A DNA stretch of 6,063 nt, taken from NCBI GenBank assembly GCA_028293225.1, contig JAQGPE010000809.1, positions 1 through 6,063 on the forward strand, written 5' to 3'. The notes under the pieces were generated by a model, which saw only the letters and a program-made list of their open reading frames with translations, was not told the DNA's origin and made no database searches. The position numbers and the translations under genes are program-made. This DNA is from Akkermansiaceae bacterium (GTDB taxonomy: Bacteria > Verrucomicrobiota > Verrucomicrobiia > Verrucomicrobiales > Akkermansiaceae). Shown piece after piece: positions 1-5,963 of this stretch; within the stretch, counting starts at the first letter, position 1, and each line of letters starts with the position of its first letter.

Positions 1-1748
1 CCCTTTGGAGGACCGGACCGGAAGATCGAAAAGGTCAGATCCTGGTTGGGCCCGGATTCCCCGGCGGTCGTGACCGGAGCGTCGACGTAGACGAAAGGGC
101 GGACCGGGGTGAGCTGGGCAAAGGCCGCCTCGGCCGCACCCGCCGCCGTGCCCGGCACCCAGATCGCCCGGGCATTCGTCCAGGTGGTTCCCGTGGAGTT
201 GCCGTCCAGCCGCAGATAAAGCTGGTCGGTGGTGTTGATGAAGCCACTGGAGAAGGTGGCCGTCACGTTCGGGTTGTTGTAGTCCAGCGAGCCATTCTGG
301 CCGTCCCAGATCCAACTCTTGATCGTCCCGGTGTTGGCGTCCTGGAACTGGATCTCACCCACCATGGTGTAGTGACCGGGAACGATCGGCACATCCGTGG
401 CGGCGGGCACGCGGGCGGCCGTGCTGAGAGCGCCCTTGTTGTCGAGGTAGTCGTAGATGGAGTTGGCCGCCACCGCGGTATTGCGGCCCAGATCGACGCC
501 GCCGTTGGCCGTATTGTCCGAGGCTCCGGTGCGGATGCCGATCGTCATGAAGCCGCTGTTGTAGTTGCCCTCTCCGTAGAAAAGGAGACTCCCGCTGGTG
601 GTGGGGGCGGTCAGAGGATTCGCAAGCGACAGATAGGTGGCGATGGGCAGGGGACCGCTGACGGTGGTCAGACCGCTCTGAGGAATATCGGAAATCCACA
701 CGCTGGCCACATTCGCGGCAGTCACCAAGTAGTCGTTCGAACTGAGAATGCGGACGACCACCGACCTGTCGAATTCGGTCGTGGTGTTCGGGATGATGTT
801 GATCGGCAGGTCGAGGAACGTCTTGCCGGCCGGGATGGTGATCTTGTAGCCCGGTCCGATGTAGTTCGGCAGGGGCTGATAGTCGGTGGATTCGAAGGCC
901 GTGCCTTCCACCGCGTAGGAAATGTCCAGCGGCTGGGAGAGATTGTTGTCGCGGGAAAAACGGACCGAAAGCTGGTGGTCGGTTCCACTCTCGGCGCCGA
1001 TGATGTCCTGCGGCTTTACCGAGACATTCACGACGCTGGTCTCGGAAATCATCGTCAGCGAATCCATCGCGACCCAGCCCCAGTTGCCGTGGCCGGCATC
1101 GACGAAGTCGAGCGAGTAAACGGTGCCCGGCGCATCCGCACTGGTGGCGGCGGTGAGAGTGGCATTGTCCCAGTTGATCGTCTCCCACGCGGCGCCTTGG
1201 GCGTTGCTGGTGCGGTGGCCCCAGAGCAGATAGGCGCCGTCGCTCACCCGCCTCAGGCCGACGCCGAGGTAGGCCTGGGTGCCGCTCGCTCCATTGTCCA
1301 CCGAAGCGGGAGGGAGTGCCGAGAAATTCGCCGGGCCGGTCGGAGATCCGCCACCTGCCAGCAGCTTGAAGCTGATCTTCGTCGGGAAGAAGGTCTTGAT
1401 GTCGGCGCTGGCGCTGAGGCCGTTCAGGGTGAAGCTCGGCGAACGCAGGACCGCGGTGTTGTGGGTCGCACCGCGGGCGTCGAAATCGGCATCGCTGGTG
1501 ACGACCACGCCGCCGACGCCGGAGCCTTCACCTACCGGATCCTGCCAGGTGATGCGGTTGCCGAAGCTGGCGTTGGTCGGGAAAAAGCGATAGTCGTTGT
1601 CGGTGCCGCCGGGGACGGTCACCTGGGTCCAGCCTTGGAGATCCGCGGGGGGGAAGGTGTAGGCGGCCTGGCCGGAGGCAAGGGCGGCGGGGAGCGCCGT
1701 CAGGGCGAGCAATCCACCCGCGGCGAGAGTTGCGAGAGAGCGATGCAT
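1..1748 (-). CDS. Large exported multi-domain beta-sandwich protein with Calx-beta domain(s), C-terminus cut by window edge
   Basis: Reading from 1748 towards base 1, the frame stays open for 582 codons with no stop, so the 3' end lies outside the window. The ATG at 1748 is chosen because it opens a clear Sec signal peptide: residues 1-24 begin MHRS, continue with a hydrophobic Ala/Leu stretch, and end in a likely ALA cleavage site. Residues about 30-235 form a beta-rich module that starts with DLQGW near 36-40 and ends with WGWVAMD at 223-229. The same module occurs in the phosphodiesterase at 3335-5125. Residues about 240-350 look like a Calx-beta domain (GTAFESTDY, then an IPAG strand and an acidic turn). 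Residues about 370-540 are Gly/Asn/Thr-rich and unassigned. From about 552 a second Calx-beta-like strand begins (VYVDAP...AGESG). Calx-beta domains are known calcium-binding or adhesive surface modules. No catalytic domain is visible, so the function is unknown. No clear Shine-Dalgarno precedes the ATG. Confidence 0.85.
   Translation of the reverse strand, partial: MHRSLATLAAGGLLALTALPAALASGQAAYTFPPADLQGWTQVTVPGGTDNDYRFFPTNASFGNRITWQDPVGEGSGVGGVVVTSDADFDARGATHNTAVLRSPSFTLNGLSASADIKTFFPTKISFKLLAGGGSPTGPANFSALPPASVDNGASGTQAYLGVGLRRVSDGAYLLWGHRTSNAQGAAWETINWDNATLTAATSADAPGTVYSLDFVDAGHGNWGWVAMDSLTMISETSVVNVSVKPQDIIGAESGTDHQLSVRFSRDNNLSQPLDISYAVEGTAFESTDYQPLPNYIGPGYKITIPAGKTFLDLPINIIPNTTTEFDRSVVVRILSSNDYLVTAANVASVWISDIPQSGLTTVSGPLPIATYLSLANPLTAPTTSGSLLFYGEGNYNSGFMTIGIRTGASDNTANGGVDLGRNTAVAANSIYDYLDNKGALSTAARVPAATDVPIVPGHYTMVGEIQFQDANTGTIKSWIWDGQNGSLDYNNPNVTATFSSGFINTTDQLYLRLDGNSTGTTWTNARAIWVPGTAAGAAEAAFAQLTPVRPFVYVDAPVTTAGESGPNQDLTFSIFRSGPPK
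1044..1661 (-). other. Shared beta-sandwich module, copy 1 (residues about 30-235 of the exported protein)
   Basis: This domain-level feature follows the signal peptide directly. It opens with DLQGW, has LRSPSF at 101-106, an S-F-K-LL strand near 126-130, a core of LGVGLRRVSDGAYLL at 161-175, and closes with YSLDFVDA and WGWVAMD. The same ordered landmarks occur in the phosphodiesterase. Over the 33-residue core from LGV to the second Trp, I count 18 identities by eye (residues 161-193 here against 432-464 there). The pattern suggests a jelly-roll or carbohydrate-binding-like sandwich, but the fold is inferred and no ligand residues can be named. Confidence 0.7.
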
Positions 1749-2011
1749 AATTGGGATTCGATGATTGGCCGAGCCAGGGTTGGCGGGGAGGGAGCAGGGT
1801 TCAGCGCTCCGCCGGGCTCGTCGTTGAGGTCAACCTAGCGTGGATAAACGATTCGTGAATGGTCGCCGCGGTCGCGCGATCATGCATTGCGGGACACCCG
1901 GTGGGAATCGCGTGGCTGGCTTGCAATCTGAAGGTTACGAAAATGTCTCACATCCGGGTTTTACCCTCCTGTGATCGCCTCGCCTTTGCCCATCCGGGCG
2001 CCTTCCTTTCG
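1749..2011. other. Intergenic gap between the regulator and the exported protein gene
   Basis: These 263 bases should hold the 3' end of the regulator transcript and the promoter of the exported protein gene. I found no convincing open frame, no hairpin with a T-tract, and no strong sigma-70 promoter on the minus strand. The best minus-strand candidate (TTCACG, 16 bases, TAGGTT) matches the -10 consensus at only three of six positions. A binding site for the neighbouring AraC-type regulator could be here, but no clear repeat marks one. Confidence 0.5.
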
Positions 2012-3223
2012 CTAGGCGGAACGCGCCTTCAAGCCCTTCTCTTCGAGGTACGGCATCGGCCGTATTTCCGCCTTGCGGCGGCAGTCCGTCGGGCTCATGC
2101 CATATCGGCGGCGGAAGGCGCGGAAGAAGGTGGTGTAGTCGAGGAAGCCGGAGATTTCCGAAATCCGTTCCACCGGATCCTCGGTGGCGACCAGCGACTG
2201 CATGGCCGTTTCCAGCCGGCGGTCGCGCAGGAGATCCGAAAAGGAAGGGCGGTCGGCTTCCTTCAAATACCGCCGCAGGGTGCGCGACGAGACCTTGCAG
2301 AGTCTGGCGGCGATGACCGGTGTGAATTCAGGGTCCGCATGCCGTTCTTCAATCAGGCGCAACAGCCGTCGCAGCGCGGGGGATTCGGTATCGCTGGCCG
2401 TGCTGGAACGCTCGGTGATCCCGGTGAAAGACACCCGCAGCGCTTCTTCCGGAACCGCGCTGCCCTTCAGCAGCGCGTCCATCATGGCCGCCGCCTGGTA
2501 GCCGACGGCCGGGAAATCAATTTTTACGGAAGACAGGGTCACGCTGTCATTTTCAACGTGGAAGGCGTCATCGCCCGCGCCGAGGATCACGAGATCTCCC
2601 GGGATGCGCAGACCCGCTTCGCGGCAGAGACGGGTGAGAAATCCTCCACAGGCGTCGTCGCAGCAGAAGACCGCGATGCGATCCTCATGGGCGCTGTTGA
2701 GAAGCTTGCTGAGATCCCCGGAAATCACGGGACCCGACGCATCAATGGTGATGAAGCCGGCCTCCCACCCGGCCTTCGCGAGTTCCTCACCGAAGCCAGC
2801 ACGACGGTCCTCGGAGAAGCCCTTCCGGGGCGCATGGGTGCAGTAAGCGAAGCGCCGGAAACCTTTCCCCAGGAAATAACGTGCGGCGGTTCTGCCGACG
2901 GCGGGGTCGTCTACCAGCACTTCGGCGAGACCTTCACAACCCGGTACGCGGTGCATGTTCACCGCGACGACTCCATGCTGCTTCACCCAGTCGAATTGGG
3001 AGGCATCCTCGAAGAAGCCGATCAGAGCATCGGGCTCGCTGGCCATGGCGTCCTGCCACTCCAAGTGCGTGTGGTTGAATTTCTGAAGCAGCCGCCACCG
3101 TGGATTGTGCTCGCGGACGTAGCGCTCCACGCCACGCCGCAGGCCGAGGCGCGGGTAGGTTCTTGCGCCGAGAGCGAGCGCTACGGACAGCAGGGCGGGG
3201 GGCGAAGATCTGGCAGCCAGCAT
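2012..3223 (-). CDS. XylR-like transcriptional regulator: LacI-type ligand-binding domain plus C-terminal AraC DNA-binding domain
   Basis: This 403-residue protein is the usual length for the XylR-like branch of the AraC family, in which a periplasmic-binding-protein fold senses a sugar and a C-terminal AraC domain binds DNA. The N-terminal part has the expected landmarks: RLGLRRGVERYVREH near the start, VLVDDPAVGRTAARYFL followed by GFRRFAY in the middle, and a CCDDACGG / GLRIPGDLVILG / TLSSVKIDFPAVGYQAA series. The AraC domain spans about residues 282-384. Its first helix-turn-helix contains IAARLCKVSSRTLRRYL, and the second ends in the family signature GFLDYTTFFRAFRRRYGMSP (359-378). The ATG at 3223 has a weak CAGG about 6 bases upstream and no earlier ATG in frame nearby. 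The protein is cytoplasmic. Its ligand cannot be read from sequence; family members often bind xylose or other monosaccharides. Position between two exported-protein genes sharing a module makes those genes plausible targets. A palindrome at 3232-3245 could be an autoregulatory site. Confidence 0.93.
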   Translation of the reverse strand: MLAARSSPPALLSVALALGARTYPRLGLRRGVERYVREHNPRWRLLQKFNHTHLEWQDAMASEPDALIGFFEDASQFDWVKQHGVVAVNMHRVPGCEGLAEVLVDDPAVGRTAARYFLGKGFRRFAYCTHAPRKGFSEDRRAGFGEELAKAGWEAGFITIDASGPVISGDLSKLLNSAHEDRIAVFCCDDACGGFLTRLCREAGLRIPGDLVILGAGDDAFHVENDSVTLSSVKIDFPAVGYQAAAMMDALLKGSAVPEEALRVSFTGITERSSTASDTESPALRRLLRLIEERHADPEFTPVIAARLCKVSSRTLRRYLKEADRPSFSDLLRDRRLETAMQSLVATEDPVERISEISGFLDYTTFFRAFRRRYGMSPTDCRRKAEIRPMPYLEEKGLKARSA

Positions 3224-3231
3224 GGAAACCT

Positions 3232-3245
3232 GAATCGAGCGATTC
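3232..3245. promoter_or_regulatory. Perfect inverted repeat just upstream of the regulator start
   Basis: The sequence gaatcg-ag-cgattc is a perfect 6+6 inverted repeat with a 2-base centre. It ends 9 bases before the regulator's ATG (at 3223) and lies next to the weak ribosome binding site. A short dyad here could be an operator for autoregulation or a small mRNA hairpin over the translation start. AraC-family proteins usually bind direct rather than inverted repeats, so a different regulator or chance is also possible. Confidence 0.3.
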
Positions 3246-3304
3246 GGTCGATGCTGGAGATTTGAAGCCTGCGATCAAGGTCGCTTCGAGACATGATCCG
3301 TGAC

Positions 3305-3333
3305 AAAAAACCCACTTGTCCGGTCGGCTGGGC
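3305..3333 (-). terminator. Possible weak intrinsic terminator after the phosphodiesterase gene
   Basis: Read on the minus strand just past the stop at 3335, there is a short stem GCCCA / TGGGT (4 Watson-Crick pairs plus one G-T pair, loop of 14 bases) running straight into six T residues. The T-tract (aaaaaa at 3305-3310 on the plus strand) and the location are right, but the stem is short, so termination would be partial at best. If real, it separates the phosphodiesterase from the regulator transcript. Confidence 0.35.
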
Positions 3334-3334
3334 G

Positions 3335-5125
3335 CTATTTCGCGGCCTCCTTCCGCTCAACCCGGAAAAATTCCCGGCCGGGCTGCGGCTGGAGACCCGG
3401 AATCGTGAAATGATTGAACGGCGGAGTGGCCAGGATCACGTCGGAGGCCGGAGTCCAGTTTTCTTCCTCCAGATCAGGCGAGCGATGAACCTGATAGTAG
3501 CAACCCGGGTAGCTGGTCCACTCCAGGATCATTTCGGGATAGCCGAAGCGCTGGATGGCCGGAATCCTCGGGTCGCCGGTGGCGGTCGAGGGAATCGACA
3601 CGGCATCCAGGGCAATCCAGCCCCACGAGACGGTGGCCCCGGGCTGGGCCGCTCCATAGGCGTCGATCAGATCCAGCGTGTAGCTTTCCCCTGCGGCATC
3701 TCCGGCCGTCGCCGCCAGGAGCTGATCCGCCGTCCAGGTGATGCGCTGCCAGTTCAGCCCCTGATTGGCGGTGCTGCGCCGGGCCGAGAGCAGGTAGGCG
3801 CCATCGTGAACGCGCCGGAACGCCACGCCGAGGAATCCTCCAGGCGTGGCGTTCGCTGGCAGAGCCGCGTCGGAGGCCGGGGCGGATGAGGCACCGCCGG
3901 TCCCTCCCAGCAGGCTGAAAGCGAGTTTCTGGTTGGTCCCGAGCCCGTGAACGAGAAATTCGGGCGAGCGTAGTACCAGGGTCTGGTGAAAGGTGTCGCG
4001 ACCGTCGAGAAAGGGTGTGTGCACCACCTTGTAGCCGCCCAGCGCCGCGGGCGTCCGGCTTCCGTAGGTGCCGGGATCGGAGGTGAAGGAGGTCGCGCCG
4101 GCCGTGGAAGTCCGGACATTCCGCCATCCCTGCAGGTCGTTTTCGCCGAAGTCGTAAAAGATGGTGTAGGGCTGGGCGGCCCCGGGCACGCCACGCCTGC
4201 CGAGCTGATTGAGGTAGTCGATCAGCTCCGGCGGGTAGTCGGTCAGGATCATCGTCGCGCCCTTGTCGAGCAGCCAGCCCCAGGATCCGTCGGGATTGCC
4301 ACCGATCGCGATGGCGTCGTGGTGCCCTGCGTTCAGGCTTTCCCACAGGGAGTCGACCCAGATCCGGGTCCCGGTCTGCCTGGCCACGGCGACCACTTCG
4401 GGGTCGAGCATGGCGACCGGCGTGGTGGTGAAAATCATCTCCATCGCCGGCGGCCGCAGGGTCTGGAGCATCGTGATGGTGGCACTGGCCGTGGCATCGG
4501 TCAGGATTGGCATGTAGTCGATGCGCTCCGGATACTGGGCCAGCACCGACTGCACGGCGCTGGCGGAACTCGTGCCCTTGAAGAGGGCATGGTCGACCGT
4601 GCCGGTTTCTCTCAGCACCTGCATCGTCGCGGTCATCAGTGGGGTGTTGGTGATTTCCAGCTTGTCCAGGTTCACCATGATCCGGCCCTTCGCCAGGGTC
4701 ATCACTTCGGCCAGGGTCGGCACCTGCTCGGTGGTGAGCAGGTTGGCGGGATCCTTCAACCGCAGGGCCTTGATCTGGGCCAGGGTCAGGGACGAAACGG
4801 CGCCCGCTCCGTTGGTGGTCCGGTTGACCGTGGTGTCGTGCATGATGACCACCTGGCCGTCGGAGGTCATCATCAGGTCGACTTCCAGGATCTCGGCTCC
4901 CAGTCCGATGGAGCGTTCCATCGCCACCAGGGAGTTTTCGGGCAGATCGGCGCCACCGCCATCGGAAAGGTAGCCTCCACGGTGGGCGCCCACCATGACG
5001 TAGGGATCCGCGGCATTGTGAAATCTCGCGAGAATGTCCTCGATCGCCGCATGGCTCCTGAGTCCTGTCGCTGCCGAAAAAGCCACGATGCAGGCGCCGA
5101 CCCGGAGTTCGCTTGGTTTCACCAC
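3335..5125 (-). CDS. Secreted glycerophosphodiester phosphodiesterase with beta-sandwich module and C-terminal Verrucomicrobiota-type module
   Basis: This 596-residue protein hydrolyses glycerophosphodiesters to glycerol 3-phosphate and an alcohol, judging from its GDPD (TIM-barrel) domain at about residues 42-308. Visible landmarks are AHRGG (His48, Arg49), ENS (Glu63), EVDLMMTSDG (Glu81, Asp83), HDTTVNRTTNG (His96, Asp97), VPTLAEV, NLDK (152-155) and ILTDYP (Asp296). His48 and His96 correspond to the family's acid/base pair and Glu63, Glu81 and Asp83 to metal and substrate positions. Residues 1-26 form a signal peptide ending SHA, so the enzyme is exported. Residues 320-511 are a beta-sandwich module shared with the exported protein at 1-1748. 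Residues 523-592 form a tail module (ILEWTSYPGCYYQVHRSPDL, then FFRVER) common at the ends of verrucomicrobial secreted proteins. The start is GTG at 5125: an in-frame TGA lies eight codons further out, and the first internal ATG (residue 44) would delete the signal peptide. No Shine-Dalgarno is visible. Confidence 0.92.
   Translation of the reverse strand: MVKPSELRVGACIVAFSAATGLRSHAAIEDILARFHNAADPYVMVGAHRGGYLSDGGGADLPENSLVAMERSIGLGAEILEVDLMMTSDGQVVIMHDTTVNRTTNGAGAVSSLTLAQIKALRLKDPANLLTTEQVPTLAEVMTLAKGRIMVNLDKLEITNTPLMTATMQVLRETGTVDHALFKGTSSASAVQSVLAQYPERIDYMPILTDATASATITMLQTLRPPAMEMIFTTTPVAMLDPEVVAVARQTGTRIWVDSLWESLNAGHHDAIAIGGNPDGSWGWLLDKGATMILTDYPPELIDYLNQLGRRGVPGAAQPYTIFYDFGENDLQGWRNVRTSTAGATSFTSDPGTYGSRTPAALGGYKVVHTPFLDGRDTFHQTLVLRSPEFLVHGLGTNQKLAFSLLGGTGGASSAPASDAALPANATPGGFLGVAFRRVHDGAYLLSARRSTANQGLNWQRITWTADQLLAATAGDAAGESYTLDLIDAYGAAQPGATVSWGWIALDAVSIPSTATGDPRIPAIQRFGYPEMILEWTSYPGCYYQVHRSPDLEEENWTPASDVILATPPFNHFTIPGLQPQPGREFFRVERKEAAK
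3593..4168 (-). other. Shared beta-sandwich module, copy 2 (residues 320-511 of the phosphodiesterase)
   Basis: This domain follows the catalytic barrel. It opens with YDFGENDLQGW (324-334), contains LRSPEF, a KLAFSLLGG strand, the core LGVAFRRVHDGAYLL (432-446), YTLDLIDA and WGWIALD (501-507). These landmarks occur in the same order in the exported protein at 1044-1661, so the two are homologous. The middle of the module is the most conserved; the stretch after DLQGW differs in length and sequence. A non-catalytic role in binding substrate, cell surface or glycan is a guess from position. Confidence 0.7.
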
Positions 5126-5257
5126 GCCGGGAAGCTGAGCCGGAAGTTGTCATTCAACCATGGCGAGCGGGGCCATAGATTCTTGCGTTTCCGTCATGCG
5201 GGGACTTGGCCCGGTCGTTCGGCCGCTTGATTCAGTCCTCCCGCTCGTTCGCAGAAA

Positions 5258-5285
5258 TTGCCAAATGCCCGCAGGCCGGTAGAAT
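5258..5285 (+). promoter_or_regulatory. Sigma-70-like promoter for the lipoprotein gene
   Basis: A -35 element TTGCCA (5258-5263) and a -10 element TAGAAT (5280-5285) are separated by 16 bases. Each matches the sigma-70 consensus at five of six positions. Transcription would begin near 5292, giving a leader of about 17 bases before the ATG at 5309, with AGGA (5294-5297) inside it. The element overlaps an earlier in-frame ATG at 5266 minus 8 (5258 frame), which argues against starting the protein there. Confidence 0.55.
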
Positions 5286-5308
5286 GGTGCTCCAGGACGA
5301 GTTCTATC

Positions 5309-5842
5309 ATGAAGGTTTTCCAGATTTCGACGATGGCCATCGCGCTGATGGCAGCCGGCCTCCTTTCTTGCCGGCAGGAGGAAGCCAAGCCCAAGGCCCC
5401 CGGTGCTGCCACGGTATCGAAGAAGCAGTTGGACCAGGCGAAGGAGCAGATCGGTTCCCTGCAGAAAGAGTTGTCTGACGTGGATGAGGACCGCAGGCGC
5501 GCCCTGGAGCAGCTGAGGAAGAATCAGGAGCTCCCGGAGGTGGTCCTGCGCAACCGGCTGGATCGCGCCACGGCGGAGTCCAGCGCGGTGCTCGCCTGGC
5601 TGAAGGTGTCCAAAAGGATCGCCGCCGGCAGCGCGGATCTCGATGACGCCGCCGACTACGATCATGCCAAAGCCCGCGCCCAGGATTGTCTCGATCAGGA
5701 GGCCGCGATCGGCAAGCTGTTCGACACCGTCAGCGCTGCCGGCACTCTTTCCGAGGCGGATGCTTCCACCTTCCTGATCCAGCGCGACCTTCTGATGCAC
5801 TGCCGGCTGGAATTCGAAGCTCTCCTGAAGGACAGCCCCTGA
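5309..5842 (+). CDS. Small lipoprotein with coiled coil, function unknown
   Basis: The gene encodes 177 residues. Residues 1-20 are a lipoprotein signal peptide: Lys2, a hydrophobic core, then LLSC with the lipidated Cys at 21. Leu at -2 is less usual, so lipidation is likely rather than certain. The mature protein starts with a Pro/Ala/Lys-rich linker (24-37), then a coiled coil at about 38-75 with a clean heptad series (Leu41, Ala44, Ile48, Leu51, Leu55, Val58, Ala65, Leu69). The rest is helical and charged, with two further cysteines (127 and 165) that could pair in the periplasm. Arg22 after the lipid Cys would favour the outer membrane by the E. coli rule. An in-frame ATG 17 codons upstream (5258) is rejected, because it would bury the signal peptide behind MPNARRPVEWC and overlaps the promoter. 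An AGGA at 5294-5297 is the likely ribosome binding site. I do not recognise the family. It is divergent from the phosphodiesterase gene. Confidence 0.85.
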   Translation: MKVFQISTMAIALMAAGLLSCRQEEAKPKAPGAATVSKKQLDQAKEQIGSLQKELSDVDEDRRRALEQLRKNQELPEVVLRNRLDRATAESSAVLAWLKVSKRIAAGSADLDDAADYDHAKARAQDCLDQEAAIGKLFDTVSAAGTLSEADASTFLIQRDLLMHCRLEFEALLKDSP

Positions 5843-5923
5843 TGGATGGCGAGGGCTCTCCTCCACGGCTTTCCAAAATAAGTTCCGGTCTCCATTGCGC
5901 TAGCTGATAGGTTGGCGGGGCCG

Positions 5924-5946
5924 GGAGGGCTCTTTCAGCCCCTCTG
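5924..5946 (+). terminator. Weak hairpin downstream of the lipoprotein gene
   Basis: A stem GGGCT / AGCCC with loop CTTTC lies about 85 bases after the lipoprotein stop, and it may extend by a few pairs with one bulged base. The following sequence is pyrimidine-rich (cctctgctcttcc) but has no true T-run, so intrinsic termination is doubtful. It could equally be a leader structure for the next gene, whose ATG is about 20 bases further on. Confidence 0.22.
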
Positions 5947-5963
5947 CTCTTCCATCGCCAGCC

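Noticed and set aside
372..1838. Long plus-strand open frame of 488 codons
   Set aside because: It lies opposite the exported protein gene. The product is Gly/Arg/Ala/Val-rich low-complexity sequence with no signal, domain or motif, whereas the minus-strand frame has a signal peptide and Calx-beta domain. High GC content makes stops rare in antisense frames.
1749..1860. Promoter-like TTCACG / TAGGTT pair upstream of the exported protein gene
   Set aside because: The -10 match is only three of six and the -35 four of six, no better than expected by chance in a gap of this size.
1859..3265. Long plus-strand open frame of 468 codons
   Set aside because: It is antisense to the XylR/AraC-type regulator, which has unmistakable family motifs. 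The antisense product shows no recognisable features.
3474..5230. Long open frames overlapping the phosphodiesterase (plus strand 3986-5230 and minus strand 3474-5153)
   Set aside because: Both give Arg/His/Gly-rich products typical of shifted reading of GC-rich genes. The phosphodiesterase frame contains all catalytic motifs across its length.
5258..5308. Upstream in-frame start for the lipoprotein at 5258
   Set aside because: It would place 17 charged and polar residues ahead of the lipoprotein signal and would start within the -35 element. The ATG at 5309 has a better-placed AGGA and an intact signal peptide.
5150..5866. Minus-strand open frame of 238 codons opposite the lipoprotein
   Set aside because: It runs antisense through the lipoprotein, which has a promoter, ribosome binding site, signal peptide and coiled coil in its own frame. 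The antisense product has no such support.
5851..5933. Direct repeat gagggctct at 5851-5859 and 5925-5933
   Set aside because: Nine bases repeated once in GC-rich intergenic DNA is weak, and the copies show no regular spacing or further units to suggest a binding array or CRISPR.
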